Origin: Anastrepha obliqua
Lineage: Eukaryota > Arthropoda > Insecta > Diptera > Tephritidae
DNA length: 64,000 bases
Assembly (NCBI RefSeq): GCF_027943255.1
Contig: NC_072895.1
Coordinates: 75,146,001 to 75,210,000, forward strand
Reading direction: 5' to 3'
This document shows, piece by piece, positions 9,779 to 19,670 of the stretch. The translations under genes were made by a program, and so were the position numbers. The notes under the pieces were generated by a model that had not been told where the DNA came from, ran no database searches, and saw only the letters and a list, made by a program, of their open reading frames with translations. Every line of letters begins with the position of its first letter. Position 1 is the first letter of the stretch.

Positions 9779-12700
9779 CACAGTGGTTTCTGGGCGGAAA
9801 AAATTCCAAATGATGAAAATTAACAAAAATATTTAAAAAAATTTTTTCTGAATAGCTAATTTAATGAGGTTTCTGAAAAAAAGAAATTCATTTATTTATA
9901 TGATATGTGCTGCGCAGGAAAAATCGCCAAAGTTGTACTATTGCTGGCAGCAGGTTTTTCTGAATATTTTTCATAAAAGGTTGATTAATAAGTTCCTTAG
10001 CTGGATGAACAATATTTAAAATCTTTTATGATTTTTATATTAGGTATGGATAGTACCTTAGATACCTCCAGTTATCATGGTCTTAGTAGAACATAAATCA
10101 GTTAATCGAAAGAAAATATGTAAAAGAGTATGCGATTAGGAGGTCTATAAAAAAAGCTCCACTCTTTTCCAAGCTGAGTACTATATTTTAGTATTAAGTA
10201 CATTCTGCGCAATCAGATTGATGTAAAATCAGCTGCCACCAGCTGCCACCTTGGCCGTTTGAGGTCTTTAAATGTTCGTATTAGCTCAAAATCTTGATGA
10301 AATCAATTGTGTTATGTACTGTGTAAAAGCACTTGTTGATGAAATACAAATACTGGTCGAAGTAGCATTTGGAATAATAAAAAAATGTTTTTGAGAATAA
10401 AGTCAAGGAGTTGAAATAAATGTCATTAAAAAGTGTAGCCATCGGCGAATCGCAGCGTTATCTTGGAGAGTTCGACAAATATAATTTAGCTGCCTTTATT
10501 CGAAATTAGCAAGAAAACATTCTTCTAATTGCATTTTGCTTAATTTCATATTTCATTTAAATAATTTGTTTTACAAGTATATTGTGTACTGGTTAATGAA
10601 TAAATATTTTCTATCTTATCAAAGTTTCAACCCTGACATTAATTTTTAGCTTTTTAGACAACATTTTGTAATGGGTTCAGTCTCTGATTAATGCAGTTGG
10701 ATTTACTTTGATGCCATCTTTTTTTGTGTAAGTTCATTGACATACTGCACTTACTAGGAAAATACTCGCTCCTTCTTACAAACCAAACATTCCGTAGATT
10801 CTATACGAGTATACTTATTTAAATAATTAGAATTTATTGAATTACTTTATTGAAATGGAAAATTTTTCGATTTCCTATAAAATTTTGTATAAAAAGATCA
10901 TTGATAATAATCGCGATTTTGATAAATTACAGTTATTCTTTAAAAATACTTACCCTAACGTCAGCGATTCTCAAATTCAAAAAGTTTTATTTCAAATAAA
11001 ACAGCGATTTTTACCACACTTCAATAAAAAATGGAATACTTGTAGCAGGACAAAAGCCAAATTTGAAGCTAAGTATAGTAGTTGGCTTGAAGGAGTTTTT
11101 CACTTCAATTTAGATGTAGAGTGTGCTTCTGTTTCAAAAAAAATTACAAAAAGAGTCGGTAGACCTCAAAAAAAGTTTGAGAATTGCTGTACGCGTGCTA
11201 AACGATATAAAATAAGTCAAGTTCGTTCATTATATTCCGATGAGCAAATTAAAAGTGCTGCTAAATCACGCACAAAGGCTCCAAAAATGCACCATATCGA
11301 CGCTGACAAAGCACTTGCTATATTTATACAAACGGAAATGTCGAAATACCAATACCAAGTTTTGAGACAAGGTTTAAAAAAAGAGGGCCACGACATTCTT
11401 CCTCCTTATAGTAAGATTTTGGATGCGAAGAAAAGGTGTTATCCTGAAAGCATGACAATTACAGATACTTCAGCGTCTATTGATTTACAAAAACTTATAG
11501 ACCACACAGCAAAGCGGCTGCTTCATTCGATGACTGAGGATGAAATCGCTGAAATTGACGATGAATCATTAATAATGTATTCTAAATGGGGTTGTGATGG
11601 TGCGTCTGGACAATGCGAATACAGCCAAAAACTTGGTGATAAAGAGTTATGTGATTCTAATCTATTTATGACATCAATAGTGCCATTAAATTTGTCCTGT
11701 CGAATAAACAACAACGTAGTATGGAAAAACGAACGTCCTTCTTCTACGAGATATTGTCGATGTATCCAATTTCAATTCGCAAAGGAAACCCCTGAAAAGA
11801 TTCGAGCTGAAAAAAATAGAGTAGATGCGGAAATCGCACAAATACAAGATTCAGTTGTTGATATACGAAATCGAGTTTTTAAAGTTCGGCATGAGTTTTT
11901 CTTTACAATGTTGGATGGCAAAACGGCTCAAGCTGTAACCGAAACTCCTGCATCGTCTTCTTGCTTCATATGTCTCGCAACCACATCTCAAATGAATTGC
12001 TTAGAAAAAATTAAAGCTCGGCCTATAAATCCTGAAGCTATCAAATTTGGTATGTCTCCTTTACACGCGCGTATCAAATTTATGGAATACATTTTACATA
12101 TAGCATATAACTTACCAATAATGTGCTGGAAAACGAATGCCGAAACGCGTCCAATAAAAGAAAAGCGAAAAGCACAAATTCAGATTGAATTTGCGGAGAA
12201 AACTGGACTTAGATTAGATATGGTAAAGCAAGGTAAGGGAACTACCAATGATGGCAACACATCCAGGAGATTTTTTGCCAATCCTGCGTTAGCTTCTGAA
12301 ATAACAGGTGTTAAAGAAGAAATAATTAATAGATGTGCTGTGATTTTAGAAGCAATAACCTGCACAGAACCGGTGGATAGTTGTAAATTTGATAATTATG
12401 CATATGATACTGCAAAAATGTTAGTCGCCAACTATGGATGGTATAACATGCCATCATCAGTACATAAAGTATTATTGCATGGTGAGCAAATAATTGAAAA
12501 CTGTACATTTTCTGTTGGCGCGCTTTCTGAAGAAGCTTAAGAATGTAGAAACAAGGATTATAAACGCTATCGGAATCTGCATACAAGAAAGTGTGATAGG
12601 GTTTCAACAAATGAAGATGTTATGCACATGATGCTGCTATCATCTGACCCTTTTATCAACAAATTAAGACCGACTCCAAAAAAGAAATTTCTTATTTTAA

Positions 12701-13319
12701 GTGATGAGGCAAAAAACTTGTTACGCGATATTAACAATAACGAATAAAGTAATAATGTTCGTTTTTTTCTTAAGGAATAATAATAACTTTTCATAATGAT
12801 TTTTTATTATCTTTATAAAAAAATCTTTTTAAAATAGAACACAAAAACAAAAAAATATTAGTAGTGCTAATTAACGCCATATTTACTAAAACCATTTGAA
12901 ATTAAACTTAATTTTTGAAATTATGATTTTCTTTAAACTTTTCTACTGCGACTAGATTTAGTACATAAGTTAAAACATAAAAAACAATAATGCAATTGAG
13001 TTTTATTTATTTTTAGCAATTAAACGACCTTTGGGTCACTTCAACCCTGACAAATAAGCAGTTAGAAGGGTTAACAATTTATTTTTACGAGTTTGAAATC
13101 CGTTTTTATTCTTATTCATAATAGAAAAAGGACAAGTTTTTGTAAAATATTATTTTCAATTCCGTAGTTTTTCAAAACTGTTTAGAATTTCCAAAATTTT
13201 TTCTAGTTTTAGCTTAGACATTTTATGAATTTTCAGTGTACCAATTTTCAGCTCATTCGGACTATCCGTTTGCAAGATATTGAATTGCTTCCGCTTTTCG
13301 TCGATTTAGAACCACTGTG
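9779..13319 (+). mobile_element. Complete Transib element (RAG1-like transposon)
   Basis: The element is 3541 bp. Its termini are CACAGTGGTT on the left and the complement AACCACTGTG on the right, flanked by identical CGCCG at 9774-9778 and 13320-13324. A 5-bp GC-rich target duplication and CAC-starting ends are hallmarks of Transib. The first seven bases at each end equal the consensus V(D)J recombination-signal heptamer. At the left end a 12-bp interval separates the heptamer from an A-rich AAAAAATTC. The element carries one transposase reading frame with about 1.06 kb before it and 0.57 kb after it. A 13-bp direct repeat TTCAACCCTGACA lies inside at 10626 and 13040. Confidence 0.93.
10837..12747 (+). 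pseudogene. Transib transposase (RAG1 core relative), one premature stop
   Basis: A single frame of 637 codons encodes a Transib transposase, the family from which the RAG1 core is thought to derive. It makes double-strand breaks by nicking and hairpin formation at CAC-ended termini. Visible features: an AT-hook-like GRPQKK near residue 108; first catalytic Asp in WGCDGASGQ (residue 254); second in MLDGKTAQ (360); a zinc-binding CxxC in SSCFIC (376/379); the MSPLHARIKFMEYILHIAYN block; GKGTTNDGNTSRRFF; and the VHKVLLHG segment. The third acidic residue is expected in the SEEAxExRNKDYKRYR block. A TAA at codon 568 (12538-12540) cuts the protein there, and the next codon is Glu. Downstream the frame stays open to TAA at 12745-12747. 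ATG at 10837 is the first; 10855 is an alternative. No frameshift was seen. Confidence 0.92.
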
Positions 13320-13881
13320 CGCCGTCTTGTTGGAACCAAAGGTCGTCCACATCAACATCGTCCAACTCAGGCACGAAAAAGTCATTAATCATGGCTCTAT
13401 AGCGCTCACCATTGACTGTAACATTATGGCCGGCTTCATTTTTAAAGAAATATGGACCAATGATTTCCTCTGCCCATAGAGTACACCAAACAGTGACTTT
13501 TTGAGGATGTAACGGCGTCTCAGCAATGGCTTGTGGATTATGTTCACTACAAATGCGACAATTTTGCTTATTGACATACCCATTCAACCAAAAGTGAGCT
13601 TCATCGCTGAACAAAAACCATTATTTTCGAACCGCGCGAACCGAACCATTATTTTCGTAATAAATTTGCACGATTTGCAAACGTTGTTCAGGTGTAAGTC
13701 TATTCATTATGAAATGGCAAACCAAACTGAGCATAAATCAAGTGACAGCTGTCAAAAAGACCATCTACGAAAAAAGTAGTGCCAACTTGAAAACCTAACC
13801 TCTAAAAAACACACCCTTTAGAACAATAGAATTACATCACTTCCACAAATTACTTATATATAAATATATACGAAATATGTT

Positions 13882-14800
13882 AAAAAATAAGGTGAATTTT
13901 AATTTTTCATTTCTCAAAAAATATTTATTTATTCATCAATTTCTATTTGATCTCCCTCAAAGTAGTCCTCCTCAGGTATAATATACTTTTGCCAGTGTTT
14001 TTTCCAATTCTCGAAGCAGTTCTGATATGCACTTTTTGGTATGTCCTTGAGCTCTCTCAGCAACTCGGTTTTTATCTCCTCAATCTTCGCAAAACGCCGT
14101 CCGTTCATGGGTCTCTTCAATCTTAGGAACAGAAAAAAGTCGCAGGGGCTAAATCTGGTGAATACGGTGGTTGAGGCATGATAACGGTATTGTTTTTGGC
14201 CAAATAGTCTCTCACAAGCAAAGATGAGTGAGCAGATGCATTATCACGATGCAAAAGCCACATATTTTTTTTTAATTCTGGGCGTTTTTTTCGTATTACT
14301 TCACGAAAACGGGGCATAACTTCAAGGTAATACTCCTTATTTACCGTATAACCTTGTGGTAAGAACTCCTGATGCACTAAGTCATGGTAATCGAGTACAA
14401 CCTTGACATTTAATCGAACTTGGCGAGCTTTTTTGGTTCTAGCTCTTCTGGACTCTTCCATTGGGACGATTGGGCTTTGGTTTCGATGTCATAACTATTC
14501 TCGTATACCCATGATTCGTCACCAGTTATGACCTTTTTAAGTGAATCTGGATCATCGTTGACGTCAACAAAATTCTGCAATTTTGGAACGAACTTCCCTG
14601 AAACACACGCTTCATGCTCAAAATTTCCGAAAAGATTGAATGGCATGCCAACTAATATGCCGACATCTTCAGCAACTTCTCTAATTGTGATTCGACGATT
14701 CCCCATAACAGTTTTTTTTTCACTTTCTCAACATTTTCATCGGTTGCTGATGTGCTGGAGCGTCCAGAGCTAGCGTCGTCATTCACATCTTCTCTGAGAT
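13882..14800 (-). pseudogene. Mariner transposase (DD34D), 5'-truncated
   Basis: The minus strand carries, from 14796 down, the end of the DNA-binding region (SGRSSTSATDENVEKVKK), VITGDESWVYE (Asp 1), LLHRDNASAHSS (Asp 2) and PPYSPDLAP. A one-base loss near 14150 then shifts the frame just before the third Asp. The last segment is RFAKIEEIKTELLRELKDIP to EDYFEGDQIEIDE, with a stop at 13929. Further frame breaks lie near 14430 and 14680. The low-coordinate end has a partial inverted repeat (AAATAAGGTGAA near 13885-13896) matching the inner part of the ends at 18611-18629 and 32074-32100, so this is a diverged relative of those mariners. The 5' third is replaced by unrelated sequence. Confidence 0.83.
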
Positions 14801-15079
14801 GATTGCACCTCATCCTCCATACAGCTGGCGCAAGCAGTACGCGAGACAATTCCAAGGCCCACAGCATGCATATCTCGCGGATAGTGCCCTGTGAGAACAC
14901 CCATGAAATTCGAAAGCTGAGATTTTTTCAACGTTGCAAGATCCCTCGAACTCCTCCGATCCCCACGTGGACAGAGGGATTTCCCGACCTTAGTTCGTGT
15001 ACTTACCCAGCGTTCGCTAAGTTGGCGTGAACCCCATCTTTCCAGGAGCAGATCACAGGTAGTAAAAGGTATCCCAATC
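14800..15079. other. Unassigned GC-richer segment
   Basis: This joins the truncated mariner to the LINE relic. It is GC-richer than its surroundings and probably a continuation of degraded LINE sequence, but I recognise no motif. Confidence 0.35.
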
Positions 15080-15410
15080 CTTTACCTTCGCAGGGAAACC
15101 CCCTCTCAAGGGACATGTGGGACAACTGGGTGACCAGGAACCCAGATAAGCTTTATGTCAAAGAACTCGAATGCAATCGGAAGTGTAACCAGACATTCCC
15201 TGGTCAGTTTCGAATGCTCCATCATTGAGCCGAGTACCTTAATTGCCACTTAGCTAACGGTAAGTATTTACTTTTTTGACAGTTAGTACGAGTAGCCAAT
15301 TAGCAGCTTGTTTGATTGCTGCTACCTCTGCTTGGAACACATTGTGTCTCCAAGTGTAGCCCCCCGTACACTCCTCCCTCGATGGAATGTGAGTGTATAA
15401 TATTCCACTT
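15080..15410 (-). pseudogene. LINE RNase H fragment
   Basis: The minus strand reads HNVFQAEVAAIKQAANWLL (RNase H acidic motif, near 15340) and, after frame breaks, an IWVPGHPVVP-like segment near 15125 equivalent to the WVPGH motif. Between them, DGAFETDQGMSG resembles the LDVGALEISRGMSG stretch of the relic at 1455-1811, so both probably belong to one LINE family. Both ends are lost. Confidence 0.6.
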
Positions 15411-15559
15411 GGACTAAGCGAAGGGTGATGATCCGCCGATAGGATGATAATCTCAAAGTTTCTAAGGACATTTTAGTGCCCATAAGTGAGGTTGAGCCAA
15501 TAACCCGAACCTGATTACGGTATAGGCAACGGTTTGCCTGCCAATTTTCTAGAAATTAC

Positions 15560-15685
15560 AAGGGCTTTTTCTGCGAAACATCCTGAAGAACATTCCGATC
15601 AGTGACCTGAAACGCTCTTTTGAAAAGCTTTTAGATCGCGAAAAACAGTGTATCGCGGCCAGAGGGGACTATTTTTAATAAATAA
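15560..15685 (+). pseudogene. Mariner C-terminal remnant
   Basis: The plus strand reads PISDLKRSFEKLLDREKQCI followed by AARGDYF and a stop, the typical end of a mariner transposase. Nothing upstream matches the core. It lies about 275 bp before an N-terminal mariner remnant in the same orientation, so these are pieces of two copies or a rearranged one. Confidence 0.5.
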
Positions 15686-15929
15686 ACTCGAAGTTATCAG
15701 AACAAAGCTCCTGTCATTTCTATTTTAGCTCCGTCTTGTTTGTTTTGGACTTCACCTTGTAGGAGAATTTTTGAGTGATCAACTAGCTCCTCTTTTACAA
15801 TATAATTAGTTTCAGGGACTAGCTAATGATACTCTCTACTATTCCATTCTGAAATTAACTGCTAGTTGGGAGTAATGAAAGACTCTTGCAACTTAAATAG
15901 TGCATGTATGTATTTACCCTGTTGGTCCC

Positions 15930-16185
15930 TGGCCTTCGGGATATTTTTAAAGTAAGGCAGGAATTCCGGGATTACTCTTTGGTTTTAAAAATCACAAATT
16001 CGAAAGAACGTAGGATCAGTGGTGAAGGCAATAGCGGTGGAAGACAAACAAATTTTGAAGACCCGGAATCGGAGGCATTTTCTAATGAAGCCTCGTGTAA
16101 AAATTAAAAATAAATAGCAAAACCATTAGGAGTGATTCAATAATCCATTTCGGGATATTTTAAAGTGGTGGGATGCTAATAGTAT
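15930..16185 (+). pseudogene. Mariner N-terminal remnant (mauritiana-like)
   Basis: The frame around 15997-16105 reads SGGRQTNFEDPESEAFSNEA, then past two stops AKPLGVIQ*SISGYFKVVG. This matches the linker and second helix-turn-helix of mauritiana-type mariners (SGRP...EDAELEALL...LGVTQQSISKRLK in the family). No catalytic domain follows. Stops at 16105 and beyond show it is dead. Confidence 0.5.
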
Positions 16186-16249
16186 CAAGAGACGTTACAA
16201 AGCTATCATTCCGCATTATTCGGCGATCGGCGCATGTGCCACAATAGCG

Positions 16250-16643
16250 GTGAAAGGGTTTGGGGGGTGCCGTATCGAGTTTTTTCGGTGTGGAATTCAT
16301 GAACTACTCGAAAGATTTACAACTATAAACTAAAATGACTTTTTGTTTTAAATATTGCCCTAAATTTTGCGAAAAAAGCGAAGTCAAAGTTGTGTATATA
16401 CATAGATCTTGGCCTAAAAATTTTCCAGTTGCATTGTCACAATAAGAAAAGATGAGTGAAAAAAGAATAAATCAAATGACCTGAAAAAAAGTGAAATGAA
16501 ATAGGTGAGTGAAAGGAAATGAAGCGAAAGAAATAGAAGCGAAATTTAATAAACAGTTTTCATTCCGCTCTAAGATTTCTGGCTAACTTATCAGCTCAGC
16601 GGCTAAAAAAAACGAAGTGACAGCTACTAAATTTTGATGTTGA
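16250..16643. other. Unassigned AT-rich sequence
   Basis: No recognised gene. It contains a purine-rich run of GAAATGA/GAAAG units near 16450-16550 without a clean period. Confidence 0.4.
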
Positions 16644-17007
16644 AATAAAAAATAGTTTAAAAAAACTAAAAAACACGCTTTTATTGCTAATCGAACTAAA
16701 AAGTAGAAAATAAATTTTAATGACAAAGGGACCTATAATGAAGTAATAGCAAATCGAACGATCAGTCATAGTCAACTACCTCAGAAAAGAATTATAACAT
16801 AAATTAAGATACAAATAGAATAATTCAAATTAGAGTTAAAAGCGTGGGATGCTTGATATAGTAAATATTACAATCATTCTATTGGCAACTACCTATGTAC
16901 AGAGGGTTATGAAAGTGAAGCAAAATGCATTTTTTATTTTCTAATTTTTAGTTCGATTAGCAAAAAAAGCGTGTTTTTTAGTTTTTTTTTTTAAACTATT
17001 TTTTATT
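16644..17007. repeat. Foldback repeat with ~70-bp arms
   Basis: The left arm (16644-16714) and right arm (16936-17007) are imperfect reverse complements sharing AACACGCTTTT, GCTAATCGAACTAAAAA and AATAAAAAATAGTTTA blocks. The loop is about 220 bp. This is consistent with a non-autonomous foldback/MITE element. I see no clear target duplication and no coding content. Confidence 0.7.
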
Positions 17008-17008
17008 A

Positions 17009-17420
17009 TGAATGAAAATTATTGTTATCATTGCAGTCAGTGAATTAATGATTCGATATATTCGTGTTATATTTAATTCCTTTCTTATCGACTGTGAGTC
17101 TAAAGCTATGCAGTTATCGGCCGTGATAAAGAAGTAATCGGGATGAAGAACTTATTTCGTGGAGGGAGCCTAAGAAACGGCTACCCCACTCCTAAAACGG
17201 AGAGGTAACAACAAAATATACTGACATAATCAATATGTTTCATACTTTTCCCCATATAGATCATTGATTGAAGGTCGAGCCTTGTTTTTCTGAATGAAAA
17301 TTATTGTTTTCATTTAGTCAGTGATTTATAGTCCGATTTAATTGTGTTATATTTAATTTCTTCTTTACCGACTATATGCCCAAAGAAAGGCCAGCATTGG
17401 CCTTGACACAGAGCACATAC
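17009..17420 (+). repeat. Diverged direct repeat, period 282 bp
   Basis: A unit starting TGAATGAAAATTATTGTT at 17009 recurs at 17291. Both copies continue through GTCAGTGA, GTGTTATATTTAATT and an ATCGACT/ACCGACT block. The first unit begins directly after the right foldback arm. Confidence 0.65.
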
Positions 17421-17814
17421 TCTCAGCACAGAAAAGGGAGACCGTGGATTATATTGACACAATCAAAACGAGATGTAAAGTTCCAGTTTGGTTTTTTTTA
17501 GTTCATTTTTGCTGTGAATTGTACTTTAATCAATAAAATTTTATAAATGAAATTATAGTAATGATAAATTCCTTCTTTATTTGCCAAAATTTTGTTCCGT
17601 AAAATAACTTCAAAATTTATGTCTTGATTATTTTATTGTAATTAACAAAATTACATTTTATATGAAAATTATTTCATCTTATATGAACATTGAATAGAGT
17701 AAATTTGCGTGTATGAGACTTGTAGTATCTACGCATGTGTAAAGACTATACAAAGTGAGAATGCAACTACCCTGAAAACGTTTTAGCCGAGCAAGTTCGA
17801 ATTCGAAGGAGTAA

Positions 17815-18579
17815 GATATGTGAAAACCATTTTGAAAGACCATTTGGATCTACGAAAAGTCAAATCTCATTTGGTACCGAAAACTCTCAATTTCTTGGAA
17901 AAAAGTCGTCGCGTTTATGTGTGTGAAACAATGTTTTCAGACTATCAGGACAAGCTCAAATGCATCATTACGGGAGATGAGACTTGGATTTATGCTTACA
18001 ACCCTGAAACAACCGACCAATCAAGCGAATATCGTGCTAAAGGCGAGGCCAGACCGAAAAGAGCACATCAACGTCGTTCAAAAATAAAGGTCATGATGAC
18101 AGTTTTTTTTCGATTTTCGTGGTGTGGTGCACTATGAATTCCTTCCACCTGGCCAAACTGTTAATAAGTAATATTATTTGAGCATTATGCGTCGTTTACG
18201 TGAAGCAATTCATCTAAAAAGACCAGAATTATGGGCCAACAACTCTTGGTTTTTGCATCACGATAATGCACCGTCTCACACTGCATTCGCTCTTCGTGAC
18301 CATTTCGCCAAAAATTTCACGCATATCGTTCCGCAACCACCGTATTCGCCTGATTTGGCTCCGTGTGACTTCTGGCTATTCCCAAAACTCAAGAGACCAC
18401 TCCGGGGAACGCGTTTCGAGTCGATTGAGGTGATAAAAGCTGAATCGGAGAAGGTACTGATGGCTATGCCGGAAATGGACTATTTGGCATGTTTCGGGGA
18501 TTGGAAAAATCGTTGGCATAAGTGTATTTCATCGAGAGGGGATTATTTTGAAGGGGATGAAATTGATTTACAAGAATAA
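17815..18579 (+). pseudogene. Mariner transposase, N-terminally truncated
   Basis: The relic covers the end of the second helix-turn-helix (VKTILKDHLDLRKVKSH), ITGDETWIYAYNPE (Asp 1), LHHDNAPSHTA (Asp 2), PPYSPDLAPCDFWLF (Asp 3) and a C terminus DYFEGDEIDLQE. Lesions: an extra T in a T-run near 18110 shifts the frame, and a stop replaces a Glu codon in VNKEYYL (near 18170). It is close to the copy at 32124-33165 across its length, and slightly longer in the LKRPLRGTRFESIE region, where the other copy has lost four codons. Confidence 0.88.
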
Positions 18580-18629
18580 ATAAATATTTTTCATTTTACA
18601 ACCAAACTCACCTTACTTTTTGCCCACAG
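17815..18629 (+). mobile_element. Mariner element, 5'-truncated, right end intact
   Basis: The right end carries TTACTTTTTGCCCACAG followed by TA (18630-18631), the same inverted repeat as the complete element at 32074-33356. The left end is missing: homology starts abruptly near 17815 within the DNA-binding domain. Confidence 0.87.
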
Positions 18630-18659
18630 TAAAAAAAAGAAAATATTAATCCTGACAAT

Positions 18660-18783
18660 CCTAATAAGGATAATGGGAAACTTTTATCAAATTATTGCAT
18701 TGTCATCGGTCCTTGATAGGTGTGCAAAATTCCAAGTCGATTAGATTTTTAGAAGCCAGTGAAAATTAAGCTCAAAGATTCCG

Positions 18784-18814
<31 letters not shown>

Positions 18815-18832
18815 CATACATACATACATACA
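18660..18832 (+). repeat. Possible RTE-like LINE 3' end with (ACAT)n tail
   Basis: An (ACAT)n array of about 12 units (18785-18832) directly follows a segment containing AAAATTAAGCTCAAAGATTC. This arrangement, a short unique 3' region ending in a tandem tetranucleotide, resembles 3' ends of RTE-type LINEs in insects. The microsatellite is certain, the LINE assignment is not. Confidence 0.4.
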
Positions 18833-19670
18833 ACCCGAACTAATAAAAGTGTGTTAAAAAAATAGATTGTAATATTAACATTTAATAAATTTAAATTGGA
18901 GTTATTAAATCATTTTGTCTAGACAATTGTCGCTCAAGCATTCAATCATAAGCTAAGGGTGCACGCCTAAAAATGCTTTACTACCAAATATGAAAACTGA
19001 AAACCGCAAAAATGTGAAATCTGTATGAAAAATTAATATACAAGCGCCCTCATGTGCCATACTAAATATTTGTTTGCACGCATTCATTTACCTCAAAAAT
19101 ATATACTAACTATTTTTGATGTGGTGACAATGATAAATGTCTGCCACAAATCATAACATCTATTTGTGGATTCAAATTTTCAGGTGCTACCAAATTACTA
19201 CAAATTAGCATAATTTGAAAAAGAGTAAACGAAGCCATAAATAAACAACCAGCACACTGTCTACGGCAGCACGACTGTCTACGGCAGCAACACGGTAGCA
19301 ATCATCATCATCATAATCATTTGCAACATAACTTGCAGCAACTGTCGCTGGTGTAGCAGCGAAGCAATTAACACCAATAGTCGTTGCTAATAGTCGTTTC
19401 AAGGTGAACAGACAACAACAAAATACTACGAATCAAACTTACCAACATCGTCAATAATCGCATACACCAACATACGAGTACATACATCCATACATAAATA
19501 TTTGGTGTAATAATTTGCTGTAATATAGGGATACGCAAAGATACGATGCATAACAGCAAATGTTTACGTGTTTGTGTTTGTAAACAGATGCATAGGCATG
19601 CTTATGTGTGCATGTAGGCAGCTATTGGTGGCAAATCACTTCTGTTAACTCTTTGCTTCAAGTGTATATA
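18833..19670. other. No gene recognised
   Basis: AT-rich spacer. A short tandem of CTGTCTACGGCAGCA lies near 19257-19290. The rest has no recognised motif. Confidence 0.5.

Larger units (their letters stand above)
9448..13707 (-). pseudogene. DD41D transposase pseudogene, interrupted by Transib
   Basis: The start ATG lies at 13705-13707, giving an N terminus of NRLTPEQRLQIVQIYYENNG. After about 30 residues the sequence jumps to FLFSDEAHFWLNGYVNKQNC (Asp 1), so most of the DNA-binding domain is deleted. It continues to FQQDGA at 13324, is cut by the Transib (9779-13319), and resumes at 9778 with TCHTANATIDLLKETFGERI, WPPRSCDITPLDYFLWGYVK (Asp 3) and a C terminus ending at the TAA at 9448. I count 41 residues between Asp 2 and Asp 3, the DD41D spacing. 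A TGA replaces a Trp codon at 9517-9519, and a Trp in the family's RIW motif is Cys. Confidence 0.87.
9345..13818 (-). mobile_element. DD41D (rosa-type) mariner split by a Transib insertion
   Basis: Two separated minus-strand pieces form one mariner. The 5' end is at 13818 and the 3' end at 9345, with TA at 13819-13820 and 9343-9344. Both ends carry the inverted repeat containing TTTTTTAGAGGTTAGGTTTT. Removing the 3541-bp Transib and one copy of its 5-bp duplication leaves about 930 bp, shorter than a typical 1.3 kb mariner because of an internal deletion near 13617-13654. The Transib sits in the codons for the QQDGAxCH catalytic motif. Confidence 0.88.

Noticed and set aside
9774..9786. An internal deletion in the DD41D copy joining an N-terminal segment (SAQKPLCGATCH)
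   Set aside because: First reading only. The CACAGTGG there is the Transib terminus, and the CGCCG duplication shows it is an insertion junction.
10626..13052. The 13-bp TTCAACCCTGACA direct repeat as ends of the Transib element
   Set aside because: Both copies are in the same orientation and lie inside the CACAGTG ends, which have a matching 5-bp duplication. The repeat is internal.
18785..18832. CRISPR-like array
   Set aside because: Pure ACAT microsatellite with no spacers. The genome is eukaryotic.
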